Part shown: piece after piece, positions 23,910-35,047 of the stretch | Position numbering within the stretch: the first letter of the stretch is position 1 | How the letters are laid out: every line of letters starts with the position of its first letter | Assembly (NCBI GenBank): GCA_958510825.1 | Contig: OY294049.1 | Coordinates: forward strand, 9,300,001-9,364,000 | Length of the DNA stretch: 64,000 bases | DNA from: Brachypterus glaber | Taxonomy: Eukaryota > Arthropoda > Insecta > Coleoptera > Kateretidae | Direction: 5' to 3' | Notes under the pieces: model-generated | Seen by the model: only the letters and a program-made list of their open reading frames with translations | Databases searched by the model: none | Told to the model about the DNA's origin: nothing | Program-made: the position numbers and the translations under genes

Positions 23910-24751
23910 CAGTGCGTGCATTAAGTCTGGAATCACCCGAATAACTTTTTAGTTACAAGTAAAATACAAAAATCCTCGGACAGGTCGATTTATATTTTGG
24001 TTTAAAAAAAGTTATCAAAATTGGCACCCCCTTGCACCCTCACCCCCCAACTTTTTTTTTCAAATAGCAACCTACCCCTTGTGATACATCATTGGAAAGG
24101 TAATTTAATAAGCTTTCCAACAGTGTATGATAAAGCCTAATTTGTTAAAGGGTCTATGAAAAAACGCATGTTTTATTTAAACATTGTTTGTGTGAAATAT
24201 TACGCATAATATGGTAATTGTTGCCCTATTTCCTACTTGGCACCTTCCTGAGAATCTAAATAAGGTTGTTTTAAACTTATTGTAATATTTTATACCCTGT
24301 TGAAAAATGCAATTTTTTTTCTTTTTATTGACCAATTTTATGTTTACTATTTAATCGATTTTAATCCCGTTTTTTTACTGTCCACTGTCAAAGAGCTGAA
24401 GGACATCCATTTGAACATTTATAGTGAACTAAAGGTATACTTTACATGTCTTTATAATAAACTAAATTGTGCATTTTATCATTAGCCCTTTACCAAATTA
24501 GGCTTTATTATACACCGTTGGAAAGCTTATTAAATTACCTTTCCAACGAAGTGTCACAAGGGGTAGGTTGCTATTTGAAAAAAAAAGTTGGGGGGTGAGG
24601 GTGCAAGGGGGTGCAAATTTTAATAACTTTTATTACACCATAATTTGCAAAATAAAAAATAAAAATCTATAAATGCCATATCCGAGGGTTTTTGTGTTTT
24701 ACTTGTAACTAAAAAGTTAATCGGGTGATTCCAGACTTAATGCACGCACTG
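23910..24751. mobile_element. Tc1/mariner-group deletion derivative (842 bp)
   Basis: TIRs of more than 200 bp begin CAGTGCGTGCATTAAGTCTG and are flanked by TA (23908-23909, 24752-24753). The interior aligns with both ends of the longer element at 26496-28604, but the transposase region is missing: at about 24378 the sequence jumps from the leader (CCCGTTTTTTTACT) to the last codons (CACTGTCAAAGAGCTGAAGG). It is an internally deleted, non-autonomous copy. Confidence 0.9.
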
Positions 24752-24759
24752 TATGTTAA

Positions 24760-26100
24760 ATTGTATTTATAAATACAATATAAATATAAATATTGTATTT
24801 GGGATAACTGTATTTTAAGTGGCGCCTACTATAACTTTTTTGTTTTTAAATTGATTTTTTCAAAAGTGCGATTGGCTTTTAATGAAAATAGATTGTCTTA
24901 AAAACGTTACGTTAATAGCATGCACATTTTTCTTATTTTATTTTTTGATTTTTAAAAGTTATAACTTTTTTGTTTTTCGGCTTGTTTTTCGGGCTTTTTT
25001 TTTCAAATTTGGTATGATGGATCCTAAAAAGTAAATTTTCTTAAAAAAATTACGTTGATTGCACGTTCCTTTCACATTTTTTTTATTTTAACCCCCTATA
25101 TATTTTTTTGTTTTTTTTTAAGGTTTTTTTTTTCTAATTTGATGTGATTGATCTTTTTGATACAAGTTATTTTTTATCGAAGTTTTTCTTCTACTATTTT
25201 CGACTTTATTTTTAATGCTTGGTACCAAACTTTTTATTTTTGGGGGATTTTGTTCAATTTCAATGGGTCTCGTGCTCTAAAAAATTGAAGTCGATTTTTC
25301 GAGTAATCGCCATTAATCGGAATAAATTCAGTTATGACTCATCAACGTTGAAAATAAACACAGAAACATAGGCTTACGTAATAATTCTGCCGAATTATTA
25401 GGGAAATTTTTATAAAGGTCACTAAATCGAAACATTTGACGACTAATTTGTTACACACAACAATATTGAATATACATATTAACTATAAATATGTAAATAT
25501 ATCGGTGTTTTTCGAAGAAAATAAAAATGTAAATATTTAAAACCTTGCGTCAACGATAGAATCGTCGCGGCGCCTATGCGAGCACTGGAAATTCGCCGAT
25601 GACTGGTAATCGCGCATATAAAGCACACTGGTACAAATTTTTTGATTTTGGACAATTTTTTTAGTGGTTTGAAGTAAACGTACCGTAAAACCTTGCATCT
25701 TTGCCCAGGTAAATGAGGTTTATTGCTAATAACATTTTTGTAAAAAAAATCAGTAAAAATAAAATAATGATTCAGTCAATCAAGTCAAAGTGTATAATTT
25801 CTAACTTTCTAACTAACAAAGTTACATCCGAAATTTCAACTTTGCCCACAATACAAAATATAACTGTGAGAAAATTTTAACGATGCTTAGTAAATCGTTG
25901 CTCACTGTATACGCTTTAAAAAAGTTTTTCACTTTATAGGGATGCAATAAAAAAGTGAGGAACATATTTATTAAAAAAACTACAAAAATGCAAAAAATCA
26001 TTCTGTGACAAGTTGTTTATTAACATTTCTGTAAAAAAAATCGGTAAAAGTGATTAAGCCAAATGATTGATTCCAATGTCAAGTTAATCAAGTCAACTTA
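24760..26100. other. AT-rich stretch, no gene
   Basis: The region is dominated by T-rich low-complexity sequence at 24830-25260. A short GC-richer patch at 25555-25625 has no recognisable feature. No coding or RNA gene is supported. Confidence 0.5.
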
Positions 26101-26243
26101 AGGCCTATCCAGAAGCTTGCATAAGAACATAAAACATAATAATGCAATGCTGTGAGATTGGCTTACATGACGGCACATTAAGCCAATCACGGCATCGCAT
26201 TGTTATGTAGTATGTTGTTATGCGAGCCTGTGGATATGCCCTT
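26101..26243. repeat. Hairpin MITE family member
   Basis: AGGCCTATCCAGAAGCTTGC at the left is mirrored imperfectly at the right (TGCGAGCCTGTGGATATGCC). The central words AATGCAATGC and GCATCGCATT pair. A second copy, inverted, lies at 49618-49762. Confidence 0.8.
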
Positions 26244-26295
26244 AACGATAATTACGAGAAAAATAAAATAAGAAAGTCGTGTGCAAAGTTGCATC

Positions 26296-26495
26296 NNNNN
26301 NNNNNNNNNNNNNNNNNNNNNNNNNNNNNNNNNNNNNNNNNNNNNNNNNNNNNNNNNNNNNNNNNNNNNNNNNNNNNNNNNNNNNNNNNNNNNNNNNNNN
26401 NNNNNNNNNNNNNNNNNNNNNNNNNNNNNNNNNNNNNNNNNNNNNNNNNNNNNNNNNNNNNNNNNNNNNNNNNNNNNNNNNNNNNNNNNNNNNNN
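26296..26495. other. Assembly gap (200 N)
   Basis: A run of N, exactly 200 long, so a placeholder of unknown true size. By comparison with 23910-24751, the missing sequence includes at least the first 170 bp or so (left terminal repeat) of the transposon that continues at 26496. Confidence 0.99.
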
Positions 26496-26920
26496 TTGTG
26501 AGACATCATTGGAAAGGTAATTTAATAAGCTTTCCAACAGTGTATGATAAAGCCTAATTTGTTAAAGGGTCTATGAAAAAACGCATGTTTTATTTAAACA
26601 TTGTTTGTGTGAAATATTAGGTATAATATGGTAATTGTTGCCCTATTTCCTACTTGGCACCTTCCTGAGAATCTAAATAGTTTGTTTTAAACTTATTGTA
26701 ACATTTTATACCCTGTTGAAAAATGCAATTTTTTTTATTTTTATTGACCAATTTTATGTTTACTATTTAATCGATTTTAATCCCGTTTTTTTACTCAAAT
26801 ACTTTTTATTCCAAAAAAACTACTCATTCCAAATAAATTATGTTAAAAATAAATTACTGCGTGTATACAGTTTAGCTGGTGTATGCCTATTTAGTTTTGA
26901 TTTTTGTTTTTTTTTCGAAT

Positions 26921-28001
26921 ATGCCTTTAACTGAAAGAGAACGTATTGATATTTTAATTTTACTTGGTACTGGTGATAAAACACGTTCTCAAAGAAAAGT
27001 TTCCATTTTATTTAATGAAAGGCGACCTAACCAAACTCCAATATCGCAAGCCACAGTAAGTAAAATTGCAACCAAATTTCAAGAAACTGGAAGTGTACGT
27101 AATGCGCCTCGAACAGGTCGTCCTAAAAATAAAGATGTGTAGCTAGATATTTTACTTACTCTAGAAGAGAATGCGAATTCTACATGTCGGCAAATAGGCC
27201 TCGACAATAATATCGCAGCGTCAACGGTAAGCAAAATTTTTCGAAAATATAAATACCATCCGTATAAGGTAAAACTGGTCCATGAGCTAGCAGAAGACGA
27301 CTACGATCGAAGAATGCAATTTTGTGCAGAATTTAGGGATCTTTGCAATGCAGACCCTATGTTTATTAAAAATACCGTTTTTTCTGATGAAGCCACATTT
27401 TGCCTAAATGGATCAGTAAATCGGCAAAATTGTAGATACTGGGCAACTGAAAATCCGCACTGGATGCTTGAATCGCATACCCAGTATCGTTAAAAAGTAA
27501 ACGTATTGGCTCGAATTGTTGGTGACAGGGTCATAGGACCATACTTTTTTGAGGGAAATCTGAATGGGGCCCGTTATTTGGATTTTTTGCGGTTTGAGTT
27601 AGTTCCTGCATTGTGTATTTTATATCCCAATGTAGAAGACCCAGATACACCAAGCGATAATACTTATTTTCAACAAGATGGTGCTCCTCCTCATTACGCA
27701 GTGCCTGTAAGAAATTATCTAAATGATATTTTTCCAGGTCGATGGATAGGAAGAAGAGGTCCTATTGAGTGGGCACCAAAGTCACCAGATCTTACACCTC
27801 TAGACTTTTTTTTTGTAGGGATATTTAAAACATAAGGTATACCAAAATAGACCCAATAATTTGGAAGACCTTAAAACGAAAATACGTGAAGAATGCAGGG
27901 CTATTAGTCCGGATGTTATTAATAACGTGCAGAGGGAAACAATACTTCGCTTAGCCCACTGTCAAAGAGCTGAAGGACATCAATTTGAACATTTATTGTG
28001 A
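26921..28001 (+). pseudogene. Tc1/mariner-superfamily transposase pseudogene
   Basis: The product would have been a transposase of about 360 residues that cuts and rejoins the element's own terminal repeats. From the ATG at 26921 the reading frame gives a helix-turn-helix N-terminus (PLTERERIDIL, then GRPKNKDV), followed by a DDE/D core. The first Asp is in FSDEATF (27386), the second in QQDGAPPH (27677) and the third in SPDLTPLDFF (27788), with 36 residues between the last two. In-frame stops occur at 27140 (TAG) and 27491 (TAA), and a frameshift lies between about 27820 and 27858, after which the C-terminus continues in another frame to a TGA at 27999-28001. It is therefore inactive. Family membership is firm from the motifs. 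The exact clade is not decided. Confidence 0.9.
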
Positions 28002-28157
28002 ACTAAAGTTATACTTTACATGTGTTTATAAAAAACTAAAACGTGCATTTTATCATTAGCCCTTTACCAAATTAGGCTTTATTATACACCGTTGGAAAGC
28101 TTATTAAATTACCTTTCCAACGAAGTGTCACAAGGGGGTAGGTTGCTATTTGAAAAA

Positions 28158-28437
28158 ACTGTTTGTTTGTTTGTTTGTTTGTTTAACCTCGTACTATTCT
28201 ACTTAATTAAGCATCCCCTAAGTCCAGGACTTGTGTGGGCTAGTAGTAGAGGGAACCACCGGCTTATACTGACTTTCGAACCAGTTTCTAGGGAGTATCC
28301 GTTTCACTTATCGCCTTCGCCAAATTTCAATTATTAATTAACTGAAAAAGGCAAATCGGCGCCAGTGAGAATCGAACCTACGCTAGTAGGCTTGCTATAC
28401 ATACGCGCTAGCCACTACGCTATGCCTCCCATAAAAA
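28158..28437 (-). mobile_element. tRNA-derived SINE, full-length copy
   Basis: Read on the minus strand, a tRNA-like head (GGGAGGCATAGCGTAGTGG with the A box, AGGTTCGATTCTCAC with the B box) is followed by a body with GGCGAAGGCGATAAGTG and AAGTCCTGGACTTAGGGG and a tail of repeated AAAC units. Pol III would transcribe it, and retroposition depends on a partner LINE. It interrupts an A-run of the mariner terminal repeat that is uninterrupted in the copy at 24590. Other copies are at 16343 (truncated) and 63540. Confidence 0.9.
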
Positions 28438-28609
28438 AAAAAAAACGTTGGGGGGTGAGGGTGCAAGGGGGTGCAAATTTTAATAACTTTTATTACACCA
28501 TAATTTGCAAAATTAAAAATAAAAATCGACCTGTCCGAGGGTTTTTGTGTTTTACTTGTAACTAAAAAGTTAATCGGGTGATTCCAGACTTAATGCACGC
28601 GCTGTATAA

Positions 28610-30225
28610 TCTTATTCGGCATATGTATATATTAAACAAAGTCACCAAAAATTAGAAATAATTTAAAATTCCTGTTGTCCGACCCTAACTAAATATTCAG
28701 TTACAAATGGATAGGAAATTATGATCCTATACAAATGTACTTTTTTTTTGGTAAAAACACTATAGTTCTACGTTCTAGCACAAGCATATGGCTTATTTGG
28801 GGCTCTCTATGACTTTGTGTATACTACGAATAAATAAATAAATAAAAATAAATAAATTTTAGGTCATAACAGTTTAATATTTCAAAACATATTGATTTAT
28901 AAGTGTAAAATTAAAGAAGCTCGTAAAATAGGTAACTTTTAAATCTCTAGGGCCTGTGCGATGTCTTAACGTAGGTATGTCGATCGACCAAATTTTAATT
29001 AATTTTCGTGTTGTTAGAATTCGTATATTTAACATGAAGTTTCGTGAACACCTTCCTGTGGAAGCGCTATCCGATATCAATATTAAGAATGTTTTTTTTT
29101 TGGTAGATTCAGCACCTCAAATTATCCCCAAAACTGTGACAAAAATACCTGGATTACAAGAAGATGGGGAATATGATGGTGACGGAGAGATTTTTTTAGG
29201 GTCAACTAAAGATTTCTTCTAAAAAAAGCTTCGGGAAAATAATGATGAGTAAAATAGTAAAAAGATATTCGCATTTAAAAAATGCTTTACCCCTGACAAA
29301 AGATTTTGACGACTAAAAAAAAAAGAAAAACATTAAAAGAAAGCAAACAACTGATACTCCCAATTTCCCAACTGTATCACCCAATTTTCCCAACTATCCA
29401 ACTTTGTAGGGTATCCAAGCCCCAATTTCATTATTTTCCCATCGTGAGTGTCGAAATTTAAGTATTGAAAATATTTGTAGATTTTATTTAAGATAGAGAA
29501 AAGTAACAGTTAACAGGGAGGATTATAGATTTTAGATTTAGATTGTATAGATTTTATTGTAAATTCTTGTAATAATGTCAGTCAAGTATCATATAAAATG
29601 AAAGACTTAAAACAATAAATTTAACTAAACTAATAGACAAGTGCTTTAAGCAGTCTTATGAAACGAGTATTTTATACTATTTTTTCAATTTTTGCTATCT
29701 TTATCATGTATGTTGAAAACGAAACATTACCGGACTTTTTATGTTTATATAAACTTTTCGTCTTAGAATCACTTATGAATCACCCCTTGAAGTTTGGCCA
29801 CGAACTTAAATAACACCCTGTATATAAATTATGTTCTCAGAGTTATCGAAACTATTCATTTTAAAAATTCCACGCTGTATATAATTATTAATTAAATAAT
29901 ATTCTACTCTTCAACATATTAAATTTAATAGAATATTATCTTTGGATTTTAATTTAAAATCAAAAATTCTCTTCCTGGCACATTAAATAAATTTTGTTTC
30001 AAAGTAAGGCAAACATAATTACTTATTGCCTTAAGGCAGATTCCTTAATAAGTTTGGGGTATTTAGGGTAAGGTGAATTAGAAATTTTTGATAATATAAG
30101 CTTTGAACTTTAACTAATGAGTAAGTAATTATGTTTGTGTACTCACTCTGAAAAGGACATTGTCGAAAAAAATAATATTCTGTAAAAGCAATTTTATTTA
30201 ACTAGTTTAATTGAACAGGGTGATG
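28610..30225. other. Mostly featureless region
   Basis: Apart from the weak terminal-exon candidate at 29106-29222, only AT-rich sequence and short repeats of ATAAATAA (28830) are seen. Confidence 0.4.
29106..29222 (+). CDS. Possible terminal exon of an unidentified gene
   Basis: A pyrimidine run ending TTTTTTTTTGGTAG immediately precedes an open frame that reads SAPQIIPKTVTKIPGLQEDG and then an acidic EYDGDGEIFLG stretch, and stops at 29220. An AATAAA lies downstream at about 29613. The frame is open further upstream to 28956, but that part looks like noise. I do not recognise the protein. It could equally be a fragment of a decayed element. This is inference from splice-like context and codon composition only. 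Confidence 0.25.
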   Translation, partial: DSAPQIIPKTVTKIPGLQEDGEYDGDGEIFLGSTKDFF

Positions 30226-30227
30226 TC

Positions 30228-30512
30228 TACAGGGTAATCAGTAACTGGCATGCCAAAATTTAAGAGGATTCTACATCCAAAACATCCAAAAATATAAAAA
30301 AATATATCAAAGGTTGGTCCGTAAATGAGCCGTAAGGGAACGTTCAAGTATTACGTAACGCTTCTGGGGGGGGGGGTCATTTTGGAATGAAGGGCCGTAG
30401 CTCGCTTAGGACACATTTCCGAACTAACCTTTATAGAAACATTTTTTTATATTTTTGGATTTAGAATCACCTCTTAAATTTTGGCATGCTAGTTACTGAT
30501 CACCATGTATAC
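30228..30512. mobile_element. Hairpin MITE of the ACAGGGTG family
   Basis: GTAATCAGTAACTGGCATGC at the left is mirrored by GCATGCTAGTTACTGATCAC at the right. The middle words TTGGTCCGTAAATGAGCC and GGCCGTAGCTCGCTTAGG recur in fragments at 32138, 41390-41470, 41935, 42790 and 44040, indicating a dispersed family. No coding capacity is seen. Confidence 0.75.
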
Positions 30513-30694
30513 AGGGTTATTCAGAAATAGGGTCATTTTAAGGGGTGATTCTTCAAAGGAAAGTATGAAAAAAAAGTTTAAATAAAAATGTGTCTAAAAA
30601 TGCTTGGTCCTGGATATATGGACATTCTCCCGGTAAATTTCGTGCCACCCCGGACCTGAAAGTTAGGTCTTCTATAGTCTATATATAATTAAAC

Positions 30695-30916
30695 CTTCTA
30701 CCTTCTATTTTTTTCTACGACCTAGTTAGAAGTTAGTGCGTATTTCCCATCCGTTGCCTATGACAACGGATGGGAAGTGACGATCAGCTGATTTTACATA
30801 TCTGTCAGAAAATTAGTAAAAGTCAAACACATAACCTCAAATTAACAAACTAATTTTTAGATAATTTTTGCTTTTTTTATGTTTAGGTGCTAGGTCGTAG
30901 AAAAAATAGTAGATGC
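30695..30916. repeat. Fold-back with inner perfect hairpin
   Basis: The outer arms TCTATTTTTTTCTACGACCT and CTAGGTCGTAGAAAAAATAG pair. The inner hairpin CTTCCCATCCGTTG and CAACGGATGGGAAG (about 30746-30778) has a 7-base loop. Confidence 0.65.
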
Positions 30917-31230
30917 AAACCATTTTAGTGCACATCGAGCGCTTTTTTTACTCGGCTGCGCTTCGTAAAAAAAACGCAATCTCGTGCACTAAAAACTAGG
31001 TTCCGCACTCGGTGCGTAATATACTATTATGCACCATGAATTAATTTAAAATAAAAGCAGGTAAAAACCTATTTCGTTGCTTATATACTATATCAAATAA
31101 CATTTTGACAAGTTTTCATCTTGGAAAATAGCTGTTTTCCGATGATTTTCCAACCGCAGCTTGTAATAACTTCTTCTTAAGTTAACAACTAAGAAATAAG
31201 CCATTTACAAAATAATTATTAATAAAAATA

Positions 31231-31401
31231 CCGCGTGTTTGAGATTATACAAAACAGAGAAAATAAAAATAAAACGATCAGATCAAGGCTGACGTGATTG
31301 TAGTGGGGAGACGGCCCGTCCGATACGTTGTGTTTTATTAAAAAAAATCACGTCAGTCTTGATCTTTGTTTTCTCCGTATTGCACAATTTTAAAAACGCG
31401 G
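31231..31401. mobile_element. TA-flanked hairpin MITE, copy 1
   Basis: It begins CCGCGTGTTTGAGATTATAC and ends with ACGCGG, with TA on both sides. Internal arms AGATCAAGGCTGACGTGATT and AATCACGTCAGTCTTGATCT are complementary. A second copy is at 60401-60560. The TA duplication suggests Tc1/mariner mobilisation. Confidence 0.8.
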
Positions 31402-31560
31402 TATAGATGATGATTACTAAGTATAAAAACTATTCATAGAAACTTTTTGTAATTTTAATTAATAATATACAAAGTTTTTTATAAATAGTGGTACTCAATG
31501 GAGCTCTCTACAACTAGAATTATGAAACAAAGGACGTCTACCCTATCTCTATCTTATTTG

Positions 31561-31650
31561 TGCTACACTTTCCAGCCAACCAAATAAATACTGTATTTGT
31601 TTTTCATACAACAAATAAAGTATTTATTTGGTTGGTCGGAAAGTGTAGCA
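31561..31650. repeat. 90-bp hairpin, copy 1
   Basis: TGCTACACTTTCCAGCCAAC, followed by CAAATAAATAC, is mirrored by the right half ending GGAAAGTGTAGCA. A diverged sister lies at 31752-31843. Confidence 0.75.
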
Positions 31651-31751
31651 CTGAGCGGCACAAACGAACATAGCTAATGTGAATCTATCGAATAAGATAA
31701 TTCTACTAAAATTTAGATGGCGCCAGTAATTTCTTTAATAAAAATAATATA

Positions 31752-31843
31752 GTTACACTTTTCGCCCGGCCAAGTAAATATTGTATTTGTTCAACAAAGA
31801 ACAAATACAGAATTTGTTTGGTTGGGTGGAAGTGGGAGTGTAT
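31752..31843. repeat. 90-bp hairpin, copy 2
   Basis: GTTACACTTTTCGCCCGGCC, then AAGTAAATATTG, pairs with the right half (CAGAATTTGTTTGGTTGGG, GAAGTGGGAGTGTA). It belongs to the same family as 31561-31650. Confidence 0.65.
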
Positions 31844-32137
31844 GTATGTCTTCTATCCTTTTTGGGTAGAACTTTTGTCCCTGTCTAATCTAACGGGAGA
31901 AATTTCCATTTAAGGGAGAATACTACACCCAAAAATATAAAATCTGAATGTTAAATATATCTAAAACCTTATGAACTACAGGAACGAAATTTGGCACATG
32001 TCCTAACCTTGATAAAGCCAATCTTCCTAAGTAATTTTTATTTGAGAAATTTTACTAAGGGCGTGCATAATGGGGGCTGTTGTCTCTTTTGCTCCAAACT
32101 TTTTTGTCTGTAGTTTTTTCTTGACATTTACTCAATA

Positions 32138-32265
32138 ATATACAGGGTGATCAATAACTAATATGCCAAATTTTAAAAGGTGATTCTGCATCTAAAAATA
32201 TCAAAAAAAGTTCCTATAAAGTTGGTCCGAAAATGAGCCCTAAGGGAGCTACGGCCTTTTAAAAT
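32138..32265. repeat. Fragment of the ACAGGGTG-family element
   Basis: ACAGGGTGATCAATAACTAA, a GGTGATTCTGCATC word and AGTTGGTCCGAAAATGAGCC followed by CTAAGGGAGCTACGGCC match the left half of the MITE at 30228-30512. Confidence 0.65.
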
Positions 32266-32399
32266 TGTAATTGTAAAAATAAGGTTTTTAATTAATTACT
32301 CTGGTACCCTTTAAGCTAGAGCGACGAGCTTTTGCTTGTATACTAGTATTAATAAGGGCAATAAGTTTATGTTAATTTATTTTTTTGAATTTATCCAAA

Positions 32400-33250
32400 G
32401 GCGTCCCTAGACGGAAAAATTTATTAAGCTTAATACAATTTTGCTCCAAACTTTTTTATGTGTACTTTTTATTTTTAGGAAAAATTAATTTCTATGAGGG
32501 GAAAATCCCTATTGTTTTTGAAAGTGATCCCCTTAAAAACAAAAAAGTTATGGGGGGTTAAACTTAAAAAAAAATCGAAAAATGGTAATAGTTCCGATTA
32601 AAGTAATTTTTTTAGGAATAATTACTTTTATTTTAACGATTAATTATACAAAAAAAAAATTGAAAAAATTTGATTTTTTTTTAGATTTTTTTTTCATTTT
32701 TTTTTGTTTTTCGCTAAAAGAAAAATTAATAAAAAAAAATTTAAATTAAAAAAAAAACTTTTTTTTAAAAACATTTAAAAAAAAATTTAAAAAAACGGGT
32801 CAGTAAAAAATCAGGAACTTTTTACGGTAATTACTAGTACATATAAGGAAATTAACCTATAATAAAATAGACTGAATTATTTATATATTTTTGTTTCCAG
32901 CCATACTTTCCTTTAAAGCTTAGATCCAAACCAAACAGACTTTTGTCACAATTTTTTTTCTGGGACCAATTCAGATGTTTTCTAGAATTCTATAACGATT
33001 TTTCTTTCTTAAATATTAAAAATAAATTTGGGACTAAACAGTTTTTGTTCATAAATCTGTAATTGTTTTAGAGTAATTTTGTTTGATATATGAATAAAAT
33101 AGAAACATTATTCAAATTAAAAAAAAAAATTTAAGAGCTCATGACCACTTTTATTGTCCGATGAATAAATGGAAAAAAACAATTTTACCTCAAACAGAGC
33201 TATTTTTAAATTAACTCGATTGTTATTAATATATTAAAAAAATGATCCAA
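32400..33250. other. Low-complexity A/T-rich region, no gene
   Basis: Long A and T runs and short words resembling 49050 (GATCCCCTTAAAAACAAAAAAG). No coding feature is supported. Confidence 0.5.
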
Positions 33251-33659
33251 TCAAAAATTGTTGGAAATTTCCCCCTTAATAAAATTGGTTACATGCATTT
33301 TTATCTTAAGATGCATATTTAGCGAGATAACCGCACTCACCCTTAAAATTCAAGATAGCGGACACCCCTTAGGCAAATCACCCGGTGAAAAACTAACAAG
33401 AGTATTCTGTTACTATCCACTACTACCCTTTAAAATATCAGCCCGTGTACTTTTATTCCAATTTACATTTATTATTTGACTGGACTAAGATGCCTAGGCG
33501 TCTAATCAGACCCTACATTTTGCGTTCTGCCAGCGAAAATTATATCTTAAGTCCTGGTTGTACAAACCTGGTTAAACTTTGAGCGAAGTTTTTTTACCAT
33601 TGAAACAATTGTTGCAACAATCTTTCCATGACAAGTGAGCTAGTTTCAGATTTGAGCAA

Positions 33660-35013
33660 CACTGTAAAAACGAATTGGTAAAATTCCCGAATGTATCGTG
33701 GGTAATTTTGTGGCCACAACATATTCGGGAAAATTACAAAAAAGTTGTGAAAAGCAATTTACATAATATATACTGTTTATTTATTTAAATAATAGATATC
33801 TAAATTTTACAATTTGTAAATTGTAAATTTCCAGAATAAAAATTGGATTTTTTATAATTACAAAACATTTACAAAAATAAATTGAATTTTACACATTTTA
33901 TATTGTAAATTTCAGGAATAAAAATTTAATTTTTAGCTTTTTTAAATGTAATATTACAATATATATTCCTTAAAAACTAGATACAAATTTTGTAAAATTC
34001 ACTAGTGAATTTACCTTGTAAATTTACAACCCTCTCGTTTGGTGCAATAATGGCTTAGTTTACATCATAGTTTTAAGTCCAGATACTTTTTATCTACCTA
34101 TCTCTGTGTAAAAAATCCTGTAAACAGAGATAGGTAGAAAAAAGTACCTGGACTTAAAATATAGTACATATGGTGTAAACTAAGCTAATGTCACAACTCA
34201 AAACCTTTCTATTTTTTAGTCTTTAGCACAGTAAGAAGGAAAATAAAATACCAACGTTACTGTACTAATAACTTAAAAATAAATAATATTTATTTTTTAA
34301 GTTGTAACACAGTTGCATCAAATGGGCCAAGTGTTAATAAATTTTTTATTAAACTTTTAATTAACACAAAAAGTCGAAGTTATTTTATATTTATATATTA
34401 AATGCTTAACTTACTAAATGGATGGGCCAAATCAGTTTAATCAATTTTGCACCAAACACGTATATCATTGATATCTAAATAAAACAAAATGTTATTTTCT
34501 TATAAATATTAACACCTATACAGATATTATCATATATATTGAGCATACGACAATTCACTGCACATAATTTTCACGATTAAACAAGTTATAACATTCAAAA
34601 ATAGAAGAGCGTCGCGATGTGTACCTGTCTAAATGTTATTTGATAGTCGATTAAATCAATCATGGAAGCGCTCTTGCCGCGCATGCCTAGGGTGGTGGGA
34701 TATTAGATTCCGAAATATATTTGGTAAAACCACAAAATTCAGTAGGAATATTGCCAAATCACGTTATAATTATAATTTTACAAAACATAATTTGTGATTT
34801 TAAATTAGAAAAATACATTTTGAAATTACAAGATTGATATTTAAAAATTACAAAATTAATTAGTGATATCACAAAATTAATTAGTAATATCACAGTTTTT
34901 GTGTAAAATTCCAAAAAAAAAGGTAAAAATATAATAAATCTGTAAAAATTCAAAACAAGTTGGGTATTTTTCACAGAACCAATATTGTAATTTTCAGTAC
35001 CTTTTTATCAGTG
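33660..35013. mobile_element. Probable CACTGTAAAA-ended element with GTAAATTTAC words
   Basis: The left end CACTGTAAAAACGAATTGGT and the right end CCTTTTTATCAGTG are imperfect inverses. The interior (33700-34030, 34690-34990) is rich in TTTACAA/TTGTAAA and AAAATTACAAAATTAA words. A hairpin at 34052-34186 is nested inside. The right end is only 35 bp from the receptor exon's splice donor. The boundaries are less certain than for other elements. Confidence 0.45.
34052..34186. repeat. Hairpin MITE, 135 bp
   Basis: GCTTAGTTTACATCATAGTT, continuing TTAAGTCCAG, pairs with CTGGACTTAAA and GGTGTAAACTAAGC. The inner stem TACCTATCTCTG/CAGAGATAGGTA is perfect. Confidence 0.8.
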
Positions 35014-35038
35014 AAGGTTTGTATATTTAGAAAAAAAC

Positions 35039-35047
35039 TGTACTCAC
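35039..35047 (-). promoter_or_regulatory. 5' splice donor of the GPCR exon
   Basis: On the minus strand the exon end CAACAA is followed by GTGAGTACA, a strong consensus donor. Reading on would add VSTVFF and reach a stop, which supports splicing here. Confidence 0.75.

Larger units (their letters stand above)
26496..28604 (+). mobile_element. Tc1/mariner-group transposon, degenerate, left end in gap
   Basis: The right terminal repeat ends CAGACTTAATGCACGCGCTG at 28604 and is followed by TA. It matches the right end of the 842-bp relative at 23910-24751. The left terminal repeat begins inside the N gap. It carries a broken transposase (26921-28001) and a SINE inserted in the right terminal repeat (28158-28437). 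Confidence 0.9.

Noticed and set aside
26187..26557. Frames reading through the N gap
   Set aside because: They are open only because N codons contain no stops.
33258..33479. 73-codon frame with ISPLIKL...GHPLGKSPGEK
   Set aside because: No domain, no splice or start context, and the surrounding sequence is low complexity.
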